Assembly: GCA_012031335.1 (NCBI GenBank)
Contig: JAAUTT010000337.1
Coordinates: 1 to 5,795, forward strand
Source: Bacteroidales bacterium
GTDB lineage: Bacteria; Bacteroidota; Bacteroidia; Bacteroidales; JAAUTT01
DNA: 5,795 bases
Reading direction: 5' to 3'
Of this stretch, positions 1-5,646 are shown one piece after another. The notes beneath the pieces are model-generated. The model saw only the letters and a list, made by a program, of their open reading frames with translations. It ran no database searches and was not told where the DNA came from. Positions within the stretch are counted from its first letter, which is position 1. The number at the start of each line of letters is the position of its first letter. Made by a program: the position numbers and the translations under genes.

Positions 1-105
1 CGTTTTGGATCCGGCTTCAGGAAAGCCAACCAGAATTGGAAGGAAATTCGATAGTAAAAATAAATTGGTAAGGTACGCTAAAAATCAGGGGAGGAGATTA
101 AATAA
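1..105 (+). CDS. rplX: Large-subunit ribosomal protein uL24, C-terminal end (partial; frame break near the stop)
   Basis: Only the last ~34 residues of L24 are in the window; the gene begins before base 1 and is read in the frame of base 2. L24 is an assembly-initiating protein of the 50S subunit that binds the 5' domain of 23S rRNA. The visible tail has the family pattern [15 protein letters not shown] followed by LVRYAKNQG. As read, the frame then runs on to RRLNNE and does not stop until TAA at 125-127, inside rplE. Adding one G to the GGGG run at 88-91 gives the usual ending GEEIK and a TAA at 103-105 that overlaps the rplE ATG by one base (TAATG), a typical coupled junction. The identity is firm from sequence and position; the corrected stop is an inference. 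Confidence 0.88.
90..94 (+). promoter_or_regulatory. Shine-Dalgarno-like site of rplE
   Basis: GGAGG lies 10 bases before the rplE ATG at 105 (the overlapping GAGGAG at 91-96 is 8 bases away). It sits inside the last codons of rplX, where GAG GAG also encodes the Glu-Glu of the L24 tail, so part of its match may be coding constraint. It is one of the few clear purine-rich sites in this window. Confidence 0.5.
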
Positions 106-641
106 TGAACTACGTTCCCAACCTTAAGACAAAGTATAAGGAAGAGATAATTCCTGCACTGATGAATGAATTTAAATACAAATCAGTGATGCAGGTTCCC
201 CGGTTAACAAAAATTGTTATTAACCAAGGGATAGGACAGGCTACTGCCGATAAAAAGCTGGTGGAAAGTGCTATAACAGAAATTAGCAATATTACCGGGC
301 AAAAAGCTGTGTCTACAGTATCGAAAAAAGATATTTCGAACTTTAAGTTACGTAAAGGTGTGGCAATTGGAGTTAAATTAACTTTAAGACAGGAAAGAAT
401 GTACGAATTTCTTGAACGTCTTGTAAATGTTGCCCTGCCTCGCATCCGTGACTTTAAAGGGATCAATAATAAAATGGATGGCCGTGGTAATTATACACTG
501 GGGATTTCCGAACAGATAATCTTCCCGGAAATTGATATCGATAAAATATCAAAACTTCTTGGAATGGAGATATCGTTTATTACTACTGCTCCAAACGATG
601 AAGAAGGATTTGCTTTATTAAAGGAATTCGGATTACCATAA
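105..641 (+). CDS. rplE: Large-subunit ribosomal protein uL5
   Basis: L5 binds 5S rRNA together with L18 in the central protuberance of the 50S subunit and contacts the P-site tRNA. The product is 178 residues as read. Family landmarks are [14 protein letters not shown] (residues ~31-44), the [12 protein letters not shown] segment (~74-85), [11 protein letters not shown] (~111-121), [19 protein letters not shown] (~124-142) and [14 protein letters not shown] at the end. The ATG overlaps the repaired rplX stop by one base. The protein stops abruptly after FGLP, whereas Bacteroidota L5 usually continues with a short basic tail such as FKNxKK. One extra base near 637-639 would give PLKSQKN and a TAG at 656-658, two bases before rpsN, for 184 residues. 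I list the literal stop; the longer form is probable. Confidence 0.96.
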   Translation: MNYVPNLKTKYKEEIIPALMNEFKYKSVMQVPRLTKIVINQGIGQATADKKLVESAITEISNITGQKAVSTVSKKDISNFKLRKGVAIGVKLTLRQERMYEFLERLVNVALPRIRDFKGINNKMDGRGNYTLGISEQIIFPEIDIDKISKLLGMEISFITTAPNDEEGFALLKEFGLP

Positions 642-660
642 AATCTCAAAAGAATTAGGC

Positions 661-930
661 ATGGCCAAAGAATCGATGAAAGCCCGCGAAGTAAAGCGTG
701 CTAAATTAATAGAAAAATATGCTGAGAAGCGCGCAAAGTTAAAAGCAGAAGGAGATTTTGCAGCTCTGAGTTTATTGCCTAAAAACTCCAGTAAGATCCG
801 TTTACGTAACCGTTGTATGATCACTGGACGTCCCAGAGGTTATATCAGACAATTCGGAATCAGCAGGATCGTTTTCAGGGAAATGGCTTCTAATGGTTTG
901 ATCCCTGGTATCAAAAAAGCAAGTTGGTAA
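661..930 (+). CDS. rpsN: Small-subunit ribosomal protein uS14, zinc-free form
   Basis: S14 sits in the head of the 30S subunit next to S3 and S10 and binds 16S rRNA; it is a late-assembly protein near the A and P sites. The 89-residue product is full length for this class. The N-terminal half is a basic helical region ([20 protein letters not shown]). The family signature [20 protein letters not shown] occupies residues ~47-66, followed by [17 protein letters not shown] and the conserved C-terminal KKASW. Only one cysteine is present, so the CxxC...CxxC zinc knuckle of the short form is absent; this is the C-minus type. No clear Shine-Dalgarno site precedes the ATG. The frame is intact. Confidence 0.97.
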   Translation: MAKESMKAREVKRAKLIEKYAEKRAKLKAEGDFAALSLLPKNSSKIRLRNRCMITGRPRGYIRQFGISRIVFREMASNGLIPGIKKASW

Positions 931-959
931 TATATATAAAAAAAATAATATATCAGATA

Positions 960-1355
960 ATGACTGATCCTATAGCTGACTTATTAACAAGAATCAGGAA
1001 TGGTCTCAAGGCCAAACATAAAGTGGTTGAAATTCCTGCCTCAAATATGAAAAAGAATATTACAAAAATTCTTTTCGAAAAGGGGTATATTCTTAATTTT
1101 AAATTCGAAGATGAAGGTCCTCAGGGAACCATTAAAATAGCCCTGAAATACCACCCAGAAACAAAGGTGCCCGCTATAAAAGAAATACAGCGAATAAGCA
1201 AACCAGGTTTAAGGAAGTATGCCGACCATTCCAGCCTTCCCCGTATTCTTAACGGTTTGGGTATTGCAATAGTATCGACATCCCAAGGTTTAATGACGGA
1301 TAAAGAAGCCCGTCAGAAGAACATTGGAGGAGAAATAGTTTGTTACGTTTATTAA
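960..1355 (+). CDS. rpsH: Small-subunit ribosomal protein uS8
   Basis: S8 binds helix 21 of the 16S rRNA central domain and organises the 30S platform; in E. coli it is also the translational repressor of this operon. The ATG at 960 gives 131 residues, the usual length, starting MTDPIADLLTRIRNG, the family's standard N-terminus. The open frame extends upstream to a TTG at 924, but that would add 12 unrelated residues and overlap rpsN, so I reject it. The C-terminal rRNA-binding part contains NGLGIAIVSTSQGLMTDKEA (~101-120) and ends GGEIVCYVY. The 29-base gap after rpsN is almost pure A/T with an A8 run (938-945) and no Shine-Dalgarno site; the frame is intact. Confidence 0.97.
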   Translation: MTDPIADLLTRIRNGLKAKHKVVEIPASNMKKNITKILFEKGYILNFKFEDEGPQGTIKIALKYHPETKVPAIKEIQRISKPGLRKYADHSSLPRILNGLGIAIVSTSQGLMTDKEARQKNIGGEIVCYVY

Positions 1356-1361
1356 TCGCAC

Positions 1362-1366
1362 GGAGG
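1362..1366 (+). promoter_or_regulatory. Shine-Dalgarno site of rplF
   Basis: GGAGG ends 7 bases before the rplF ATG at 1374, in the 18-base gap after rpsH. Unlike the rplE site it lies outside coding sequence, so its match cannot be explained by codon constraint. It is the best ribosome binding site in the window. Confidence 0.7.
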
Positions 1367-1373
1367 ATTTACA

Positions 1374-1931
1374 ATGTCACGTATAGGTAAATTACCCATC
1401 ACTATACCCGATAAGGTAACAGTAACTGTGGGCAAAGACAATGTTGCTACAGTTAAAGGGCCACTCGGAGAATTGAAACAACAGATCGACCCTGATATCA
1501 AACTTGAAGTTGATAACGGAGTTCTCACCATCACTCGTCCAACTGATGGAAAACGTCACAGATCCTTACATGGACTGTATAGATCTTTACTTTTCAATAT
1601 GGTGGTTGGTGTATCGCAAGGTTATACTGTTAAACAGGAACTTGTAGGTGTGGGTTACCGCGCCGAAGCAAAAGGTCAGCTACTTGAACTTAATTTGGGA
1701 TATTCGCATGATATAATTATATCTTTACCCGAAGAAATTAAAGTAGAAACTGTAACCGAAAAGCGCGCTAATCCAATTATAACCTTGAAAAGTCACGATA
1801 AGCAACTTATCGGTCAGGTTGCTGCCAAAATAAGGTCTCTAAGAGAACCTGAACCATACAAAGGTAAAGGTATCAAATTCGTGAACGAAGTTGTTAGAAG
1901 GAAAGCTGGTAAATCAGCTGGTGCTAAATAA
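1374..1931 (+). CDS. rplF: Large-subunit ribosomal protein uL6
   Basis: L6 binds 23S rRNA helix 97 and the sarcin-ricin region near the factor-binding centre of the 50S subunit. The 185-residue product has the two repeated alpha/beta domains of the family: domain 1 (~1-82) opens with MSRIGKLPITIPDKVTV and has VKGPLGEL; domain 2 (~83-176) has VGVGYRAEAKG and GYSH. The C-terminal L6 signature PEPYKGKGIKF is at ~161-171, followed by a basic tail ending KAGKSAGAK. A strong Shine-Dalgarno site supports this start. No frame break or missing region was seen. Confidence 0.98.
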   Translation: MSRIGKLPITIPDKVTVTVGKDNVATVKGPLGELKQQIDPDIKLEVDNGVLTITRPTDGKRHRSLHGLYRSLLFNMVVGVSQGYTVKQELVGVGYRAEAKGQLLELNLGYSHDIIISLPEEIKVETVTEKRANPIITLKSHDKQLIGQVAAKIRSLREPEPYKGKGIKFVNEVVRRKAGKSAGAK

Positions 1932-1949
1932 TATTAATTATTAAGAATC

Positions 1950-2312
1950 ATGGCTTTAACAAAGCAGGAAAGAAGAAACCGTATCCGGAAAAGAATCAGA
2001 AAAAATGTTTCCGGTTCGTCTGAAAAACCCAGATTATCGGTTTTCAGAAGCAATAAGGGCATTTATGTTCAGATTATCGATGATGTTACCGGAGTTACTT
2101 TATTATCGGTTTCATCCAAGAATAAGGAAATTGCTGATCAGTTAAAAGGCTTAAATAAAATAGATCAGGCTAAGTTAGTGGGAAAACTGGCAGCCGAAAA
2201 ATCATTGGAAAAGGGAATTTCAACGATTGTTTTCGATCGTGGAGGTTATCTTTATCATGGTAGAGTTAAATCACTTGCAGATGCCGCCAGAGAAGGTGGA
2301 CTTAAATTCTAA
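1950..2312 (+). CDS. rplR: Large-subunit ribosomal protein uL18
   Basis: L18 binds 5S rRNA and, with L5, attaches it to 23S rRNA in the central protuberance. The product is 120 residues, normal for bacteria. It has the basic N-terminal arm ([14 protein letters not shown]), then [20 protein letters not shown] (~26-45), and the C-terminal signature [20 protein letters not shown] (~93-112) ending AREGGLKF. The gap from rplF is 18 A/T-rich bases with no Shine-Dalgarno site. The stop at 2310-2312 is six bases before the rpsE ATG. The frame is intact; an overlapping frame starting within its 3' end (2227) is a read-through artefact caused by the rpsE frame breaks. Confidence 0.97.
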   Translation: MALTKQERRNRIRKRIRKNVSGSSEKPRLSVFRSNKGIYVQIIDDVTGVTLLSVSSKNKEIADQLKGLNKIDQAKLVGKLAAEKSLEKGISTIVFDRGGYLYHGRVKSLADAAREGGLKF

Positions 2313-2318
2313 AATATT

Positions 2319-2834
2319 ATGTCAACAAGCATCAGAAAAGTTAAAAACAACCGATCTCGAATTAAAGGACAGGCTGGTTAGTATTCAAAGGGTTACCAAG
2401 GTTACCAAGGGTGGACGTACATTTAGTTTCTCAGCTATTGTGGTTGTTGGAAACGAAACGGAATTGTTTGGTTACGGATTGGGTAAAGCCAATGAAGTAA
2501 CTACTGCTATTTCGAAAGGTATCGAAGACGCAAAGAAAAACCTCATAAAGGTTCCCATCTATAAAAATACAATTCCCCACGACCAGATTGCAAAATTCGG
2601 AGGTGCTTTCGTATTTCTTAAACCAGCATCCAGTGGTACTGGTGTAAAAGCTGGTGGTGCTATGCGTGCAGTACTCGAAAGCGTTGGAATAAAAGATGTT
2701 TTAGCTAAATCAAAAGGTTCTTCAAACCTCATAACCTGGTTAAAGCAACTTTTGAAGCGTTAACTCAGATGCGTGATGCATTCACTGTTGCTCAACAACG
2801 TGGAATAAATCTAAACAGGGTTTTTAACGGATAA
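2319..2834 (+). CDS. rpsE: Small-subunit ribosomal protein uS5 (four apparent single-base frame breaks)
   Basis: S5 lies at the mRNA entry channel of the 30S subunit, next to S3 and S4, and affects decoding accuracy. I place the start at ATG 2319 (MSTSIRKVK), six bases after rplR, and the end at TAA 2832-2834 (NRVFNG), giving 171 residues with no net change in length. As read it is broken. The start frame stops at TAG 2379-2381. The middle frame (to TAA 2761-2763) carries [10 protein letters not shown], the S5 signature [16 protein letters not shown] and [18 protein letters not shown]. The tail [21 protein letters not shown] lies in the start frame again. Four one-base changes restore it: remove an A at 2343-2347, add an A at 2456-2458, remove a T at 2467-2469, add a C at 2727-2728. 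The corrected text reads NENGIVGYGLGKA and [14 protein letters not shown], as in relatives. Identity is certain; the breaks are probably sequence errors. Confidence 0.93.
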
Positions 2835-2845
2835 TTTGTGAATAT

Positions 2846-3022
2846 ATGTCCAAGATTAAAGTTAAGTTAGTTAAAAGCACCAGCGGAAGCAATAAAAGAG
2901 TGAAAGCTACTCTTACTGCTCTGGGTATTGGCAAAGTCGATAGCTGGGTGGAGCATGAAAATACTCCCCAGATAAAGGGTATGGTGCGTAAAGTATTACA
3001 TTTAGTAGAAGTTGAAGAATAA
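2846..3022 (+). CDS. rpmD: Large-subunit ribosomal protein uL30
   Basis: L30 is a small 50S protein that contacts 23S and 5S rRNA; it is absent from some bacterial lineages. The 58-residue product starts [11 protein letters not shown], has the central helix region [11 protein letters not shown] (~20-30), and ends with the family pattern [19 protein letters not shown]. Its length matches the family. It lies 11 bases after the corrected rpsE stop and 20 bases before rplO. There is no Shine-Dalgarno site before its ATG (the leader is A/T-rich). Trp at residue 34 (VDSWVEHE) stands where relatives usually have a small or aliphatic residue; otherwise nothing is odd and the frame is whole. Confidence 0.96.
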   Translation: MSKIKVKLVKSTSGSNKRVKATLTALGIGKVDSWVEHENTPQIKGMVRKVLHLVEVEE

Positions 3023-3030
3023 GATTCAGA

Positions 3031-3035
3031 AAGGA
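3031..3035 (+). promoter_or_regulatory. Possible weak Shine-Dalgarno site of rplO
   Basis: AAGGA lies 7 bases before the rplO ATG at 3043, in the 20-base rpmD-rplO gap. It is a partial match to the consensus and could be chance in an A-rich leader. Confidence 0.35.
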
Positions 3036-3042
3036 TATTGAT

Positions 3043-3495
3043 ATGAACTTAAGTACACTCAAACCAGCTCCCGGCTCAGTTAAGCACCAGGGAAAACGAC
3101 TAGGACGCGGCCAAGGCAGCGGCAGAGGCGGTACCTCTACAAAAGGACATAAGGGGCAAAAGGCTATCTCAGGTTATTCTAAGAAAGTAGGATTCGAGGG
3201 AGGGCAGATGCCAATCCAACGTCGGTTACCTAAATTCGGATTTAAAAATCCATTCAGGGTAGAATATAAAGGTATTAATCTCTCCACCGTAGAAGATTTC
3301 GTAAAAAAAACCGGTATTACAAATATCGATGAACAAGTGCTTATTGATGCCGGATTAGCTCCTAAACATTCTTTAGTTAAAATTTTAGGTAACGGTGCCT
3401 TAACGCAGAAAGTTGATATCAAAGCTCATTGCTTTTCGAAAAAGCAAAAGAAGCAATTGAAGCCCTTAATGGAACCGCTGTTAAATTATAATTGA
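3043..3495 (+). CDS. rplO: Large-subunit ribosomal protein uL15 (C-terminus frameshifted as read)
   Basis: L15 is an intermediate-assembly protein of the 50S subunit with a long basic N-terminal extension that threads through 23S rRNA. That extension is clear here: [12 protein letters not shown], then the Gly/Arg/Lys-rich [20 protein letters not shown] (~23-42) and [20 protein letters not shown] (~51-70). The globular part includes [18 protein letters not shown]. As read the last ~18 residues become [17 protein letters not shown] with a TGA at 3493-3495 directly against the secY ATG. One extra A in the A run at 3439-3443 gives [18 protein letters not shown] and TAA at 3489-3491, 149 residues, matching the usual L15 ending. 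I list the literal end; 3491 is the likely true one. Confidence 0.95.
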   Translation: MNLSTLKPAPGSVKHQGKRLGRGQGSGRGGTSTKGHKGQKAISGYSKKVGFEGGQMPIQRRLPKFGFKNPFRVEYKGINLSTVEDFVKKTGITNIDEQVLIDAGLAPKHSLVKILGNGALTQKVDIKAHCFSKKQKKQLKPLMEPLLNYN

Positions 3496-4842
3496 ATGAA
3501 GGCTTTTATAAATACGATCAGGAATATTATCAAAATCGAAGAGTTATGGTCAAGGATTCTTTATACCTTGTTCATTATTGTTATCTATCGGTTAGGATCA
3601 TTTATTACGTTACCCGGAATTGATCCCTCCCAGTTGGTGGATTCCAACCTCCAAAACCAAACTAAAGAAGGCGTTCTTGGGTTACTTGATATGTTTTCTG
3701 GTGGAGCTTTCTCCAATGCTTCAGTTTTTGCGTTGGGAATTATGCCGTATATTTCAGCTTCCATCGTTGTTCAGCTTTTAGGTATTGCTGTTCCTTTCTT
3801 CCAAAGATTACAACGAGAAGGAGAGAGCGGACGCCGAAAAATGAATCAGATTACCAGATATCTTACAGTAATTATTCTTTTGGTTCAGGCACCCAGTTAT
3901 CTGGCTAACCTCGACGCTCAATTACCAGCCTCCGCATTCCTTATCGACGGAACAATGTTTGCAATTATTTCCATGTTTTGTCTTACAGGTGGAACCATGT
4001 TTGTTATGTGGCTTGGTGAAAAAATTACTGATAAAGGTATTGGAAACGGAATATCTCTCATTATTATGATTGGTATTATTGCACGCCTACCATATGCTTT
4101 TATAACCGAATTTGCTGCTCGTATCGAAAGCATGGGTGGAGGAATGGTTGCCTTACTTATAGAACTGGTTTTCCTTTTCCTTGTTTTTGTAGTTTCAATA
4201 TTACTGGTTCAAGGAACTAGAAAAATTCCGGTCCAGTATGCAAAAAGAATTGTTGGAAACAAACAATATGGTGGGGTACGACAGTATATACCTTTAAAAG
4301 TTAATGCAGCGGGGGTTATGCCGATAATTTTCGCACAGGCTCTGATGTTTATACCTGTTACATTAGTTGGATTTTCCAGCGCCGAAACACTTGGTGGTAT
4401 AGCTGCTGCATTTGCTGATTTTAACGGATTCTGGTACAATTTTACTTTTGCTTTACTAATCGTTGTTTTTACATATTTCTATACAGCTATCACCATCAAT
4501 CCGACACAGATGGCTGAAGATATGAAAAAGAACGGAGGATTTATTCCCGGAGTTAAACCTGGAAGAAAAACAGTTGAGTTTCTGGATTCAATCATGTCAA
4601 AAATAACACTTCCTGGTTCCTTGTTCCTGGCTTTTGTTGCCATATTACCAGCGATTGCTGTACAGGTAGGTGTGGGAACACAATTTGCCCAGTTCTATGG
4701 TGGAACAACATTATTAATTCTTGTTGGAGTTGTTCTAGATACATTGCAACAGATAGAAAGTCATTTATTAATGCGTCATTACGACGGTTTAATGAAATCT
4801 GGCCGTATCAAAGGTCGTTCGGGTACTGCCGCATCCGTTTAA
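3496..4842 (+). CDS. secY: Protein translocase channel subunit SecY
   Basis: SecY is the pore of the SecYEG translocon in the inner membrane; it passes unfolded proteins driven by SecA or by translating ribosomes. The 448-residue product has the ten expected membrane segments, roughly at 20-39, 76-100 (after the plug helix ~61-75), 121-138, 153-174, 183-205, 217-238, 269-292, 314-334, 370-391 and 401-418. Family landmarks are GIMPYISASIVVQLL (81-95), the cytoplasmic C4 loop with RKIPVQYAKR (242-251), VNAAGVMPIIFAQAL (269-283) and the C5 loop NPTQMAEDMKKNGGFIPGVK (335-354) followed by PGRKT, used for SecA and ribosome contact. The ATG follows rplO directly and has no Shine-Dalgarno site, suggesting translational coupling. 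The frame is intact over the full length. Confidence 0.98.
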   Translation: MKAFINTIRNIIKIEELWSRILYTLFIIVIYRLGSFITLPGIDPSQLVDSNLQNQTKEGVLGLLDMFSGGAFSNASVFALGIMPYISASIVVQLLGIAVPFFQRLQREGESGRRKMNQITRYLTVIILLVQAPSYLANLDAQLPASAFLIDGTMFAIISMFCLTGGTMFVMWLGEKITDKGIGNGISLIIMIGIIARLPYAFITEFAARIESMGGGMVALLIELVFLFLVFVVSILLVQGTRKIPVQYAKRIVGNKQYGGVRQYIPLKVNAAGVMPIIFAQALMFIPVTLVGFSSAETLGGIAAAFADFNGFWYNFTFALLIVVFTYFYTAITINPTQMAEDMKKNGGFIPGVKPGRKTVEFLDSIMSKITLPGSLFLAFVAILPAIAVQVGVGTQFAQFYGGTTLLILVGVVLDTLQQIESHLLMRHYDGLMKSGRIKGRSGTAASV

Positions 4843-4864
4843 AGTTGGCAAATAAAGTTCTTTG

Positions 4865-5643
4865 ATGATAATAATTAAAACCGATCAGGAAATTGAATTA
4901 ATCAGGCAGAGTAACCAACTGGTAACTGATACTCTTGCAGAAGTTGCAAGGTACATCGAACCAGGAGTTACTACTTTCCATCTTGATGTTATTGCCGAAA
5001 AGTATATAAGGTCCCATAATGGAATTCCTGCTTTTCTTGGATATAACGGATATCCCAAAACTTTATGTACTTCGGTGAATGCTCAGGTTGTGCATGGCAT
5101 TCCTTCTGAATATGAACTGAAAGATGGAGATATCGTTTCAATTGATTGTGGTGTTATACTGAACGGTTTTTATGGTGACAGTGCATATACTTTTGCTGTA
5201 GGATCTGTAGATCCTCATTATTTAAGGTTGATGCAGGTTACTAAAGACTGCTTTTTCCGGGGAGCGCAACAAGCCATCGAAAATAATAAAATCGGAGACA
5301 TTGGTTATGCTGTACAAAGTTTCGCAGAACTTAATGGGTATTCGGTTGTAAGAGAGATGGTTGGGCACGGTTTGGGACGCAAGCTTCATGAGGAGCCTGA
5401 AGTACCAAATTATGGAAAAAAGGGGTCGGGGGATAAAATTAAAAGAGAAATATGGTTCTTTGTATTGAACCAATGATTAATTTTGGAGCCCGAAATATTA
5501 TTCAGGAAAAGGATGGTTGGACCATTCGAACTTCCGACAGAAAACCCTCCGCTCATTATGAGTTACCGGTTGTGGTTGGAGAGCATTATCCTGTTATATT
5601 AGGTTCTTTTGATAAAATTGAAGAGATTTTGAATACTAAATAA
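4865..5643 (+). CDS. map: Methionine aminopeptidase type I (frame break at about residue 190 as read)
   Basis: This dinuclear-metal enzyme removes the initiator Met from new proteins in the cytoplasm. I start at ATG 4865 (MIIIKTDQEIELIRQ); the TTG just before it is not needed. Visible residues matching the E. coli active site are His77 (VVHGIP), Asp94 (SIDCG), Asp105 (GDSAYTF) and His168 (GHGLG). The frame then breaks: as read it goes out of frame after YGKKGSG and stops at TGA 5474-5476, while the remainder (MVLCIEPMINFG, DGWTIRT, SAHYE) is in another frame from 5452. That tail carries the last two metal ligands. Removing one G (5428-5432) and one A (5448-5450) gives 258 residues with ligands at Glu201 and Glu232, keeping the E. 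coli spacing; a single added A in the second run is an alternative. The literal short product (203 residues) would lack two ligands. Confidence 0.94.
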
Positions 5644-5646
5644 TAT

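Noticed and set aside
88..119. Possible hairpin GGGGA (88-92) with TTCCC (115-119) enclosing the rplE start, as an S8-type autoregulatory site
   Set aside because: It is only five pairs including a G-T, with a 22-base loop, and I cannot see the helix-21-like core expected of an S8 target; not supported without a structure or covariation analysis.
110..466. 118-residue open frame on the - strand opposite rplE
   Set aside because: It is antisense to a certain gene, has no recognisable family and no start signal; the same applies to the other - strand frames (633-824, 1352-1534, 3174-3422, 3918-4133, 4209-4439, 5222-5473).
924..959. TTG start giving rpsH 12 extra residues
   Set aside because: The residues [11 protein letters not shown] are unlike S8, the start overlaps rpsN, and ATG 960 gives the standard MTDPIADLL N-terminus.
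931..959. A8 run and A/T-rich gap between rpsN and rpsH as a terminator
   Set aside because: There is no GC-rich stem before it and no T-tract; it fits an unstructured leader for translation initiation.
2227..2318. Upstream extension of rpsE into rplR
   Set aside because: These ~30 codons are an out-of-frame reading of the conserved rplR 3' end; the extension arises only from the extra A at 2343-2347.
2392..2409. Tandem direct repeat of the 9-mer gttaccaag
   Set aside because: It encodes VTK-VTK of the conserved S5 segment RVTKVTKGG, so protein conservation explains it.
5459..5485. Bacteroidota-type promoter match (TTTG then TAATTTTG, matching TAnnTTTG) inside map, upstream of infA
   Set aside because: The spacing of about 15 bases is shorter than the usual 19-21, and the bases are explained by the map coding sequence; short A/T-rich matches are expected by chance.
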